DNA of 64,000 nucleotides. It comes from Ectobius pallidus. Lineage: Eukaryota > Arthropoda > Insecta > Blattodea > Ectobiidae. A model generated the notes under the pieces. The model saw only the letters and a list, made by a program, of their open reading frames with translations. It was not told where the DNA came from and did no database searches. The translations under genes and the position numbers were made by a program. Where the stretch lies: NCBI GenBank assembly GCA_964059195.1, contig CAXKWD010000007.1:156969269-157033268 (forward strand), in the 5' to 3' direction. Positions 45,923 through 58,033 of this stretch are shown here, one piece after another. Each line of letters starts with the position of its first letter. Within the stretch, counting starts at the first letter, position 1.

Positions 45923-47013
45923 CTATTGCGTGTTGTTTGTGATGGGGTATCGTTCTGAGTATAGTTCATATAGTTCATTGTGTTCTATTGTGTTTTCGTT
46001 TAGAATTTTATGTCTGTGTCTATATATCTCAAAATTTTCTAATGTGTCTAGTTTCCGGCTTTTATTTTGTTTATGTAGAATTTTAAGTGTTTTGTTAATG
46101 GGTTGTAAATCGTGGTTGTTATTGATGAGATGTTTAGCAAATGCTGATTTGTTTCTATTGTATTTGAAGTCCGTAACGTGTTCTTGAAATCTCTGTTTAA
46201 AGGTCCTGCCTGTCTGTCCTATGTAAACGTGCTTGCAATTCCCACATTCTGATTTATATACACCGCTATTTAGTAAATTATCTTCTTTATTTCTGCTTGC
46301 ATCGTATAATAGGTGTTTTAAGTTTTTGTTAGTTTTATATGCTATTTTTATTTCTTGTTGTTGCAATGGCTTTACTATCTTATGTATTTTTCTATTTGTG
46401 TAATTGAAAACTGCATATTTTTTGTTTTCTTCATTATCTTGTTTTATTGGTGTTAATAACGACGTGGGATTATTTGTTTTTTGTAGTTTATTCTTTTTCT
46501 TTCTGATAAGTTTATGAATTAATGATTCTTTATAATTGTTCCTGTTAGCTATGTGTAGAATTATTTTTAGTTCCTTATTATAATCTTTTCTAGTCATGGG
46601 GACGCTGATTAATCTGTGTACCATGTGGTTAAAGGCTGCCATTTTATGGGTGTTTGGGTGATTTGATTTATTGTTTATTATATTATCGGTGTAAGTGTCT
46701 TTTCTATAGATACTGAATTGAAATGTATTGCGAACTCTTTTTATATTCAGGTCCAAGAAGTTTATACTGTTCTCAGTTTCCTTCTCTATGGTGAATTCTA
46801 AATTGTTGTGTATTTTATTGAAGTCATGGAGTATGTTATTAATTTTATCTTCTTCGCATATTATCAGTATATCGTCGACGTATCTGTAGTATGTTTTAAT
46901 TTTGTGGTTATCAATAATATTTTCTATGTATTCTTTTTCTATGTACTGTAGGAATGTTTCGGATAAAATTCCTGATAGCGGCGATCCCATAGCTAGGCCA
47001 TCTTCTTGTTTGT
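45923..47013 (-). pseudogene. Penelope-like RT-GIY-YIG protein, left copy
   Basis: The homologous part runs from LYKQEDGLAMGSPLSG to the stop (about 363 codons). It includes RT motifs AMGSP and YRYVDD, a thumb-like region rich in Lys/Asn, then a CxxC pair (ECGNC) and the GIY-YIG endonuclease start GVYKSECGNCKHVYIGQTGR followed by RFQEH. The N-terminal RT fingers are missing. Codons upstream of 47013 in the same open frame come from antisense of the right copy and are artefactual. The pair of RT and GIY-YIG defines Penelope-like retroelements. Truncated and probably inactive. Confidence 0.88.
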
Positions 47014-47930
47014 ATAACATACTCCATGACTTCAATAAAATACACAACAATTTAGAATTCACCATAGAGAAGGAAACTGAGAACAGTATAAACTTCTTGG
47101 ACCTGAATATAAAAAGAGTTCGCAATACATTACAATTCAGTATCTATAGAAAAGACACTTACACCGATAATATAATAAACAATAAATCAAATCACCCAAA
47201 CACCCATAAAATGGCAGCCTTTAACCACATGGTACACAGATTAATCAGCGTCCCCATGACTAGAAAAGATTATAATAAGGAACTAAAAATAATTCTACAA
47301 ATAGCTAACAGGAACAATTATAAAGAATCATTAATTCATAAACTTATCAGAAAGAAAAAGAATAAACTACAAAAAACAAATAATTCCACGTCGTTATTAA
47401 CACCAATAAAACAAGATAATGAAGAAAACAAAAAATATGCAGTTTTCAATTACACAAATAGAAAAATACATAAGATAGTAAAGCCATTGCAACAACAAGA
47501 AATAAAAATAGCATATAAAACTAACAAAAACTTAAAACACCTATTATACGATGCAAGCAGAAATAAAGAAGATAATTTACTAAATAGCGGTGTATATAAA
47601 TTAGAATGTGGGAATTGCAAGCACGTTTACATAGGACAGACAGGCAGGACCTTTAAACAGAGATTTCAAGAACACGTTACGGACTTCAAATACAATAGAA
47701 ACAAATCAGCATTTGCTAAACATCTCATCAATAACAACCACGATTTACAACCCATTAACAAAACACTTAAAATTCTACATAAACAAAATAAAAGCCGGAA
47801 ACTAGACACATTAGAAAATTTTGAGATATATAGACACAGACATAAAATTCTAAACGAAAACACAATAGAACACAATGAACTATATGAACTATACTCAGAA
47901 CGATACCCCATCACAAACAACACGCAATAG
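47014..47930 (+). pseudogene. Penelope-like RT-GIY-YIG protein, right copy
   Basis: Begins within the thumb region at NILHDFNKIHNN and runs to the same stop as the left copy, keeping the ECGNC pair and GVYKLECGNCKHVYIGQTGR. It lacks the RT catalytic YVDD. The visible protein differences from the left copy are about four residues (F/L, H/Q, P/S, S/L). The first 37 codons of the longer frame are antisense of the left copy. Not functional alone. Confidence 0.85.
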
Positions 47931-48063
47931 CTTCAGTATCACATCTGTACTCAGGCTGTCCATACCTTGGCATTATTAATAGGTGAGTCAAATTATATCA
48001 AACAATAGATAAACATAAGTAGATTTATATAACAACATCACACTAATTATACATATATAATTA

Positions 48064-48106
48064 TAGGACTGAAGATGATCACATAGATCGAAATGCGCAT
48101 CTCCTA
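48064..48106 (+). ncRNA. Hammerhead ribozyme motif (right Penelope arm)
   Basis: Stem I TAGGA (48064-48068) pairs with TCCTA (48102-48106). CTGAAGA 48069-48075 fits CUGANGA. Stem II GATC...GATC with a 5-nt loop. GAAA 48090-48093. Palindrome TGCGCA as minimal stem III. Cleavage predicted after C48101. Located in the 3' UTR, as reported for Penelope-like elements. Confidence 0.65.
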
Positions 48107-48984
48107 ACGAAATAGAGGCCACAAGTTCAATTGATGCAACGATACTACCAAAAGCCATCATCTATCCAGCATTTCTACAAATATACTACTACATAGATTC
48201 AGTGTACTAAAGAAGAATTTTATATTAATGACTATTTGCTAAAATTCTTGGCAATTTTACTTATATTTTACAACTGGGAACAGACAAACTGTTTTGCAAT
48301 TACTACAATTCACAATTGTTTTACAATTAAACTACAATTGCATATTCCCAGTGTATAGAATACTAATTTTATATCAAGACTATTGCTGAATAAATCGGCA
48401 ATTCTACTTAATTTTAATCTTCAGGACAATAGTTTGACAACACATTTTTTAAAATTTTATACAAGTTTATACAACATACAAGACAATATAATTTTAATGG
48501 TTTTATATTTTTAAATTGAATGCATTCAGCAAGCTACTAGTGATGCTACCATATATTTAAGGAAAATAGATAACATTTGTAGTCAGTTTTAGCAGCTTCT
48601 TAACATTATTGTAGAAAATGTAATAGTATGTATGAAAATGTACACATGGGTGATATATATGTAAGTATTTAATCGATATTACATTACTGTAGATTAAAGG
48701 GCTAGTAAACATTGCATACATTGAACTTTTGGTTAAAATTATTTGTGGTCAGGTGGACAATTCTCTTTGTAATAACATTTACCACAAACGGAAAAAGAAT
48801 GAAATTTATTAATACCGAAAACTGTAGGCTACGAAGTACAGAAAAACTAAAAGCTGGATTATTTTTTGGCCCTCAAATTGACAGCTCATAAGTCATAAAC
48901 GGCCGTACAATATGTTATAATATTAATTTTTTGACAGACCCATTATTGTGTTGTTATTGTAATGTTGATGTAATGTTAGTTTAA

Positions 48985-49341
48985 TAAGCATATGTGAAGG
49001 AATATGTGGGTAGCGTTATTTGTCAAACATAACTGTATTGCAACTTCTAAAGTCGTATATGAACACTCCAGAACAATATTTTGTCGTGGTAATAGATTTG
49101 CCTTTGATAAATTCTTTCTAATATACCACCATAAAATAGGCACTAAATTGAGCATTACTCCGGTACTGGTCAACCGATTTGGTTCAATATCAATAGGCTT
49201 CTTCCCATGGACGTTGTAAATGCGTAGGCTATACCAAGTTTCGTGAAAATCCGATAAAGCACATTTGAGTTATCGCGCGTACAGACGGACAGACATTTTC
49301 CCGTCCCCCACACAATCTTATAAATTACCATTCTGGCACGT
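48985..49341 (-). mobile_element. HINE-A fragment, one unit
   Basis: Contains the block before the array, a single unit starting near 49143, and the end TTCTGGCACGT. The hairpin end is absent. A GGCTA insertion near 49226 interrupts GCGTATACC relative to sister copies. Confidence 0.6.
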
Positions 49342-49842
49342 AATGACATGTAAACGTTGCTAGATGCATAAAATTCATGCGACATTCAGACATTTTTACA
49401 AGGTTTAAAAAGATATTAAGCATCCTTAAAAAGAAATTTAATAATTCAATTTAACCATGCCAAATTTAATATATCACTTTAAAGTTTTCTGATTTTACGC
49501 TAGTCGAAGGTAGCCTATATCTTCCCCCTAGAGTTAACTTTATTTTGAATATACTTGAGTAACCTAATTCCCCCCTCCCCGATATGAAAAATGCCCCCTT
49601 CCCGATGTTAATATTAATAAAGGAAATAATTATATCCCGAAATAACCACCGAAATACAAGGAAGTAGCCTAACACCGAAATCAGCCGTTTTATTTCACAA
49701 AAAAATCAGGCTCCTAAATAATATAGATTGATAGTTATAACAGCAGTCAATCACGTTAGAACTCAGTGAAATCCGTGTAAGCCTACACGGGAACCCGAAA
49801 AACCCAATACACCCCGAGCCACTCTGTGAAAACATACAATAG
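49342..49842. other. No gene seen
   Basis: AT-rich DNA, ending in a (CT)n(AT)n microsatellite at 49843-49882. Confidence 0.45.
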
Positions 49843-49843
49843 A

Positions 49844-49884
<41 letters not shown>

Positions 49885-50186
49885 GTAAAAGTAAAGTGAT
49901 CCCTATACAGGCCATGGAGGCCCAGAGGGTTCCAGGAGGTTGAGGCTCCCAGGTTCTGGACATTCGGCACATGATGGTGGTAAGGTTGTCAGCCTTACGC
50001 ACCGGCCGCCTTTACCCCCAGGAATGCTCCTGGTACTCATTTCTGTTGGAGGCTGAGTCGACCCCAGGGCCATAGTGCCACCAGAAGGATTAAGCAAGTT
50101 GAAAAATTCCAACGACCCCATCGGGAATCGAACCCGCGACTTTCCGGTTTATAGCGCAGCGCTTCAACCACTACGCTACGGCGTAT
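49885..50186 (-). mobile_element. tRNA-derived SINE
   Basis: On the minus strand the head carries GTAGCGTAGTGGTTGAAGCG and the B box GGGTTCGATTCCC (near 50130), followed by a 200-bp body with GGGGTCGACTCAGCC and an end CTTTACTTTTACATATAT. The (AT)n tract acts as its tail. Confidence 0.7.
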
Positions 50187-50191
50187 ATAGG

Positions 50192-51032
50192 CCTATATAT
50201 ATAAGAGGCTTTGTCCTGACTGACTGACTTAATGACAGAGAATAAACGCAGAGCCTAAACTATAATAGGTAGGGACTTGGAATTTTGACAGTACCTTCGT
50301 TTCATAATGTAAGTGCTCACTAAGAAAGGATTTTGGAAAAAATTGATTTTAAATGCCAAAAATGAAATGTTTTTGAGAATACTCAATCCCTTTTTACACA
50401 GAATTATCAAATCAAAATCACAGTTCACATGACAACATATTGTTGCCAGTGGTCTCTGATGGGTTTGGAAATAAATGAAATGGGAGTTTAACAAATTAGA
50501 GAAGCTATCAATATAATTCATGTTATAAATAAATATTAGAGAATGAAATCCACGAAAATAATGCAGTCACATAACTTTCTCTACCCTGGACATAGAGAAA
50601 ACAATACGAGGTATGGTAATATGTATATTATTAGCCTATATCGCAGGTTTTTGGCGTGAGAAGTATGAAAGTGATATTGCTTTCAGTTTAATTTCATCCC
50701 CAAAACAGTTTTATGGTAACATGAGAGTGAGAAACAAATATTCCGCAAAGACAATTTTATGTTACCGGAATTTCTGTTTCTTCTTATCTGAACCCCTACC
50801 AGGCTTCCTGTGTACAAGCGATGGGATGCAAAATTCTACATCTTCTATGAGCCATAAAAAGCTATATGAAGCGTTTTCTGAAGGAATAGTTTGAGTGTGA
50901 TAAGTCGTTCTTCCTATTTCAATTTATAAATACCTATATAAGGATCTAGAATTTAAATATCGAAAGTCCTTCAGAAGTTAATTTCCAATTACAAAATAAA
51001 AAACTCGGGCGACGCCGGACCTTTTAAGCTAG
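50192..51032 (+). mobile_element. Non-autonomous Helitron H7
   Basis: Same family as H8. The 5' end TATATATATAAGAGGCTTTG lacks the terminal TC and is preceded by a TAGGCCTA octamer (50189-50196). The 3' hairpin CGGGCGACGCCGG is followed by CTAG (51029-51032) and T. Confidence 0.75.
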
Positions 51033-51058
51033 TATAAGGCATCTAGGACATTTTTATA

Positions 51059-51767
51059 CAGGGTCCGGCAGAGGAAACTGACGGTTTTTAAATTGAAATT
51101 ACGACAAAACTGTATCGTTTGCGTACATTATTTTATTTTTGAATTACAATACATCTCAAAGTATTTTACTTACATCAATTACTTTTTGAAAATTGTGTTC
51201 CTACTTCAATCCACAAAATCCACTTGAAGTCCACAATGTACTTATTTAAGTCCATTACATCAAAATTATTATTATGGTTTCGTGAAAAGTTGGAATCAGC
51301 CGAAACTGCGTAGTGTCGTAACTCGTCGCCAGTACATCTTACGCTTGCGCATTCAAGTAAAAAACAATTGCCACCCACAACAGTATGGTATTCCAACATG
51401 GAATATTCTCATTTTGACGAATGTTGAAATGGCGGCGAATCTGATGCAATTTTGTTTACACGTATATTTCATGACAAAGTTTCGCAATTGTTTTTTACTT
51501 GAATGCGCAAGCGCGAGATGTACTGGCGACAACGAGTGGCGACACTACGCAGTTTCGGCTGATTCCAACTTTTCACGAAACGATAATAATAATTTTGATG
51601 TAATGGACTTATTTAGCTTTGTGGGCTGAAGTAGGAACACAATTTTCAAAAAGTAATTGATGAAGGTAAAATACTTTGAGATGTATTGTAATTCTAAGTA
51701 AGCAAACGATACAGTTTTGTCGTAATTTCAATTTAAAAACCGTCAGGTTTCTCTGCCGGACCCTGTA
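51059..51767. mobile_element. Foldback element with ~300-bp arms
   Basis: Termini TACAGGGTCCGGCAGAGGAA and inverse. The left arm 51061-51370 and right arm 51485-51765 are largely complementary, with a 30-bp length difference. TA at each edge. Frames inside are reading through the arms. Confidence 0.75.
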
Positions 51768-51934
51768 GAATAGATGCTGCTGCGCAGTCGCGAATCTATC
51801 GGCAAACTCGTTAACTATCGTGGGATTACCTATGATAAATTCAAGATTTGACACTTTATGTAAGCACAGTAGGCTACTGTACGGTTAGTTAAAAAAAGAA
51901 AAAAAAAATATATATATATATACTGTATATATTT

Positions 51935-53261
51935 TAAATTGTTTTTCCAGTTATCCGGGAATTTGATTTTTTGGATCGGATCCGGTCCCAATAAATGCGG
52001 ATAATTGGTTCTGTGCTGCACATCCTCAACGGTTTAGGTCGAGTACCGAGAAACGCTATTTTTGGTCGGGTTTGTCAATTTGCGTCAGTAAAATCCCTAT
52101 GATACTTTGCAAAAAAGAAATGGATGGAATAAGATGAGTGATATTCGCCATTTACTGAAGACAGCAGTAGGCCTAGTGGATGACAAGCCCGGTCTATTCT
52201 TGGCATGTAACACCGCGGAGATTGTTTCTTACGTCTGAAGAAATGACATTATTTATTAAACCTCAGCGGTGAGGGTTCACTTTCACAGTTTGGCTTAGGG
52301 GGGCTGAACCGACCGTAGTGCAAAGTCGGAACAACCCTTTCCAAAAATTATTGAACGATAAAAGAAGACAGCATTAAATCATAACAAGGCACTTCACTTC
52401 TCATATCGTTACTGCACGCAGTCATAAGCGATTTCCACAACCATAATCAGAATTATCTGTAAAGATTGCAAGTAGCAGCACAAAAAGTAGTGATTTCTAC
52501 AATCTTACGTATTATAGAAATAATTACAGTCGTAAAAAAATTAAATCAGCCCTTCAGTTACGCCAAAATTTACGATTTTATCCAAATTTCCAAAAATTGA
52601 CTACCAACGCCATCTCTTGGCATACCAGTTGCATTACATCCTCTTGTCGGTAAGTATGTTCTCTGTTTGCCCATCGCAGTGAATTTTGCGTGGGTGTAGC
52701 TAGATAATTTCTTAAGACTATTTAGCTCATGAATCAGTGACCAATCCGGTATTTAAACAAAAACTAAACTCCCTCGCGCTTCATCCCTGAACGGTCTAGG
52801 CCTACCACCCGACCGCCTCGTCATCTACAATAGGCAGATGGCAGAATTAGGTCCAGCTCCTTAGGATACAATATGTTTTTGCTGGTTTATTTGGTAAGTT
52901 TAACATCTTTTACCATAATATATTAAGGGGGTATAAGGATAAATATTATCCATCTGAAATACCCTCTTTGCAAACAAAGAAGTTTATCAATTCACTAAGG
53001 AGTTTGTTTCTTACGTCTGAAGGACGGACTTCGCAATGCCATTGCTCAGTCCTGTAGTGAGGGTGTTCACACTTCACTGCTTAGCTTAGGGGGACTGAAA
53101 ACATTATTGTATTAATTTACAACACAAATACAAAATACGAAAGTCTTTCTTATTTTGCAAATAATCGGCCCTGAAAGAGGGTTTCACAATCCTCGCCACT
53201 TGAACACGGCTTCAAAGCGATCCGGATAGTTGGAAATCCGGATATTTGGAGTTCAACTGTA
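51935..53261. mobile_element. Possible pogo/Tigger-like remnant
   Basis: The right end reads TCCGGATATTTGGAGTTCAACTGTA, close in style to pogo-type termini (CAGTTGAAC...TCCGGA), and the left end near 51949 reads CAGTTATCCGGGAA. Two diverged copies of a ~100-bp block (52212-52308, 52998-53100) lie inside. No transposase frame. Weak call. Confidence 0.3.
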
Positions 53262-54638
53262 GGCCTACTTGATTTTCAGTAAATTTATTTTAAAATTATT
53301 AGTACGGCAAGGCGACCAAAAAATAGTGAAAAAATGCATTTATGACCTGAAATTGTGAAGAAATGACACAAACTTTGGAAAAAATACCAATAAATTTTCC
53401 ATTATTACTTATATTTAGGCCTAGTTTTTGTAAGTAGTGAAACTTTAAAGGGAATTTAAGGGATGACAGTGTGTTATATATGAATTTACAATATAAAACA
53501 CACTTATTTTATTACTAAAAACGTAAGTAAATTTATCCTACTTGGACAGCCTTAGCTATTTTTTTTTTTCTGAACTGGCATGCTCATAAAATTGCCCTAG
53601 CAATTATGTGCCATTTAAAAAGAAAGAAAAATAATTCTTTATTGCTACAAGACAAACTGCTGTGGTGTTTACAATAAACCTGAATTAAAATGAGTTATGA
53701 ACACTTGGCGGAGATTCTCAATTAAAGATGATTGTCTGTTGTCTGAAAGTAATGATTTGTACATGGAAAAGCTCCTCTCTACCTCCACTGAAGCATGACC
53801 CAAAAGTGTTGAAAAGAAACCTAAAAATTCCGAAAATGACATAAAATGCAGAAAATAACAAAAAAAAATGCCAAAAAACTATTTCTTGAAAATGACGAAA
53901 AATGCAAAATAAAGCAAAAAAAAAAAAATGAAAATACAAATAGCCCTTATTTAATCAATTATTTCATGATAGGCTATAAATTTATATATATTCGAGCTAT
54001 CTTTAACTTTCATATGCAAAATCATCAAATGCCTTGCCCCAAAAAAATAGTATATGGTTAATTTGTCAGTGCACTAAGTTGTACTCTCTCAAGACCAGGA
54101 GGACAAAAAGTAGTAATTCATAGATTATTAATAGCTTAATGGTTTTGATGCATGCTTGATTTACTGGATCTGTTTATTTCTCAGTGAAATCTGAAGGGGT
54201 ATAAAATATAAATTTGTGGTAATGTTGATGGCTGGGTTTACACAATGGTTGGATGCCGACAGGGGGTGGTGGAGGGGCGTGGCTTGTTAGACAGATGTAG
54301 CCGCGGAAACGGTCCAGAAACTCACTCCATCTGCAATTATTGAGTAATAACTCACATGCATTTCAAGTTCCCAGCCTTGCGGGGTGTCGTCATTCAGCCA
54401 ACTGTGCCCCCACCAGTATTGCGTAATATCTGGAAATAGTGGCTCTGTTACTTGATAAATTATAGGCTAGTCCAGTGTCCATATAATCTATGGTTTATAT
54501 AGTCTACTAATAAATGGAAATGTGCAAGATAGGTTATTATAGAAATGAAGGAAGACATGACGTATTAGTGAGATGCATCCAAACGAATGGAGTAGACTCT
54601 GGCTTATAGGCCTACGCCAATCAAACATCCCTAGGTAC
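53262..54638. other. No gene seen; A-rich tracts
   Basis: AT-rich DNA with A runs around 53860-53930. Frames there are low complexity. Confidence 0.4.
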
Positions 54639-56156
54639 CAGGGCCATAGCAAGGTCTTTCTGCGCCCTTGGCGAGTTTGACAAATCTGCGCCCTCCAATA
54701 CTGGGGGGTCTGAACAATTTTTTGAAGTAAAACTTCTTTTCTCGCGGTTGGGGTAAATCTGGAAAATCAGTCACACTAAAACGAAATCTGTCACGAAATC
54801 TGTCACAAAATCAGTCACACTCAAAACTACGTGTTTCGGAGCGGACTGCACAGAAAACAATCAACTCAATGATTAGGAGTAATCAAAGGAAATTTTTCAG
54901 ACCTTAATTCCTCAATGGCAATAGACAATTCCTAAACAATCTAAAGGTATATTATGGTATATTATCTATTTTATGGAACCCGGAGGTTCATTACCGCGCA
55001 AATCTAAAATTAAAAAAAAAAAATTAAAACATCCAAAAATCCAAGATTTAATAAATAATAAATTCCAAAATTCCAAAATAAAAAATAAAAAACTAAAAAT
55101 CGAAAATATCAAAATTGAAAAAATCTAAAAATCCAAAATTAAAAAAACTAAAATACAAAATTAAAAAATCCAAAAAATAAAAAATTCAACGAATCAAAAT
55201 TGAAAAAATCCAAAATTAAAAAATCCAAAAATAAAATTAAAAATCCAAAATTAAAAAATACAAATTTCCAAAATTAAAAATTATAACATCCAAAAATCCA
55301 AAATTTAATAAATAATAAAATTAAAAATTAAAAAATAAAAAAAAATATAAAAAAATAAAAAATAAACAATTCAAAGATCGAAAATTTAAAAAAATCCAAA
55401 ATTAAAAATTGAAAGAACCAAAATGAAAAGTCCAAAATCCAAAATTTAAAAAGTCCAAAAACCCAATATTAAAAAGTCCAATAATGCAAAATTGAAAAAA
55501 TTCAAGAATAAAAAATTGAAAAAATTCAAAAATAAAATAAAGTTTTACTTCTGTCGCGTGGCCTTCCACGCACTCTTTTTTTAAATTTCTGTAAAATTGT
55601 TTATTATTTTAATATAAAAACACTGTTATTATCAAAGAAAACCTAAACCTCAATTTGAAAATTAACTAAGTGTTGAACTTTCAAGGTACTAAAACCTTAT
55701 TTTTAGACGATTGAACTACTTAAAAAAGAATGAAATAATAAAATCTAGCATCAAAAGTAAATTACATAATAGGCCTGAGGCCTACTAAAATGTTTAACAC
55801 ATTAATATAGGTAATTTTTTTTTCGAATAGTTAAACCACTTTCATCTCAATAATAACGTATATTTTTATTTTTATTGTCGTTATATCGTTCCATACTGTA
55901 AACAAGAAACGTGTTAATTAAAGAACGTTGCATGACTGCTTTTTCTTTTTAGACAATCGGCATAATACTACAGATAGTTCACGTGCAGTAATTTTTAATA
56001 ACCTGAAAGATTTCTTCCATTAACGTGGAATTTTTATTGCTTGATAAATTGCACCAGTCTAAAAAAAGGCGGGATTTTTCATGGTTAATTTTGCGCCCTC
56101 TCTGTACCTGGGCTTTTGGCGGGGGCACATCTCGCCACCGCCTAGCTACGGTCCTG
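54639..56156. mobile_element. hAT-like element, decayed
   Basis: Left end CAGGGCCATAGCAAGG, inverse of right end CAGGACCGTAGCTAGG (12 of 16 identical), followed on each side by GCGCCCT(C/T)-type blocks. No clear 8-bp duplication. The interior holds a LINE 3' fragment (54908-54998, minus) and the A-rich array. Confidence 0.5.
55003..55545. repeat. Degenerate A-rich array (CCAAAATTAAAA)
   Basis: About 540 bp built from loosely repeated TCCAAAATTAAAAA and related words, strongly strand-asymmetric. It directly follows a LINE 3'-end fragment. Confidence 0.75.
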
Positions 56157-56280
56157 GTTATTCCTAATTGATGTATTAACAGGGATGGATAAACGACTTT
56201 AATTTTTTCACTGCGACTGACGTAAAAATTCGTCACTACAAAAACCGTATGAAAGCAGAATTATAAGATTTATAGAGTAA

Positions 56281-57122
56281 TCTCTATATATATAAAAGGC
56301 TTTGTCCTGACTGACTGACTGAATGAATGACTGATTGACTGAATGACAGGAATCAAAGGAATCAACGTACAGCCTAAACTATAACAGGTAGAGACTTGGA
56401 ATTTTGACAGTACCTTCGTTTCATAATGTAGGTGCTCACTAAGAAAGGATTTTGAAAAATTCTTATTCTAAATGCCAAAAATTAAATGTTTTTGAAAATA
56501 CTTAATCCATTTTTACATAGAATTATCAATTCCAAATCACAGAATATATTGTTGCCAAATGGTATATGGATGGGCTTGGAAAAAACAATTGAAATGCACT
56601 TTTGACAAATAAGAGAAGTTATCAAAATAATTCATGTTATAAATAAATATTACAGAATGAAATCCACTAAAATAATGGAATCACATAACTTTCTCTACCC
56701 TGGACATAGAGAAAACAAAACGAGGTATGGTAATGTGTATATTATTATATTATATCGCAGGTTTTTGGAGAGAAAAGTATGAAAGTGATAATGCTTTATG
56801 GTAACATAAGAGTGGGAAATTTCCCGCCTCGATATTACAATTTTATGTTACAGGAATTTCTGTTTCTTCTTATTTAAACCTCTACCAGGCTTGCTGTGCA
56901 CTGTACAAGCGATGGGATGCAACATTCTAGATCCTCTATGAGCCATAAAAAACTATATCAAGCGTTTTCTGAGGGAATAGTTTGAGTGTAATAAGTCGTT
57001 CTTCCTATTTCAAATTATAAATGCCTATATAAGGACCTAGAATTTAAAATTGAAAATCCTTCATAAGCTAATTTCCAATTACAAAATACAAAACCCGGGC
57101 GACGCCGGGTCTTTTAAGCTAG
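56281..57122 (+). mobile_element. Non-autonomous Helitron H8 (best copy)
   Basis: 5' TCTCTATATATATAAAAGG preceded by A (56280). 3' hairpin CCCGGGCGACGCCGGG, then TCTTTTAAG and CTAG (57119-57122) followed by T. 842 bp and complete at both ends. No Rep/helicase. Confidence 0.88.
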
Positions 57123-57338
57123 TGTTTTATATAAAACATGAAGATTTTTATCCTTGTATTATGAGTGTATTCATAGAAACTAACTATTCTACTGAATTTT
57201 TTTTCTTCGATTTCAAACTTAGATCCCACTGATGATTTCACTTGACGATTGCTTATATAATTGTACAAAGCATGCTTTGGAAAGAACACAAAATTCTGGA
57301 TTTTAGAACAGTTTGTGTAATGCAGTGTTGTATTATAC

Positions 57339-57979
57339 CACAGTATAGTATAACAGTAGCGAAGCTCTAATGAAAGGAAAATGCATCCTTTTGACAGATC
57401 GGTGCGACACTAGCACCCCAAGCGGCCGGCAAGATTGAACTAGCAAACAGCCATTTTTAGCATTGGAAAGATACGAATATATGGCTGTATTTCTTCTTAT
57501 TTTTAAAATTACTAGAACGAGATTATTACCGGAAAGGCATACTGGTGAACTCACCAAATCATAGACTTTATGGTAATATAAAGAAGTTGTAGTTTCAAGA
57601 TCGATGGCATTGTATATCTTATAAAGTATCAGACCGGTTTCCCGATGTGGTCTAGTATGGATGCAAGCGTGATAATCACAAATTGGCTATTTAATTTAAC
57701 AAATAACTGTTTTTGCTTACCTCTCAGGATCTTTAGGGAACCTGAAGAAAGATAAATCGAGAGATTCCTTTGGTTCCTTTGGCTGTTGGTGCAGTTTATA
57801 GCACTACAAGCATTTCCATAAAATATTGTTGACATTTTTCCACTGCCTTCTAGATTGTGCATTTTTCATAAGAAACAATGTAACAGATTGTGTTATCTCT
57901 CGCTCACCGCTACGAGAGCTGCAGTCGCGCCGGTTGAAAAAAACTGTATGGAGCTTCGCTACTGTTATACTATACTGTG
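57339..57979. mobile_element. DNA transposon with 29-bp TIRs and 7-bp duplication
   Basis: Perfect termini beginning CACAGTATAGTATAACAG and continuing to GCGAAGCTC, with their inverse. ATTATAC at 57332-57338 and 57980-57986. 641 bp, no transposase. The 7-bp duplication does not settle the superfamily. Confidence 0.75.
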
Positions 57980-58033
57980 ATTATACTGTTTCTTGCGGAA
58001 CTTCATTATTTATTATTTATTTATATAAGTTAG

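Larger units (their letters stand above)
45081..48815. mobile_element. Head-to-head Penelope-like element pair
   Basis: The arms 45081-46839 and 47014-48772 are inverted repeats of exactly 1,759 bp each with very few differences, separated by a 174-bp spacer that belongs to the left copy only. CGAAAACTGTAG flanks the whole unit at 45069-45080 and 48816-48827. The right end extends 43 bp further than the left before that duplication. Both copies are 5'-truncated and point outward. Penelope-like elements are known for inverted and partial copies joined in one insertion. Confidence 0.9.

Noticed and set aside
46902..47014. N-terminal 37 residues of the right Penelope frame
   Set aside because: They are the antisense of the left copy read across the palindrome centre, not protein-coding sequence.
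13332..50186. tRNA genes suggested by A and B boxes
   Set aside because: The acceptor stems do not close and SINE bodies follow. These are tRNA-derived SINEs; only 29866-29937 has a plausible acceptor stem and it fails in the T arm.
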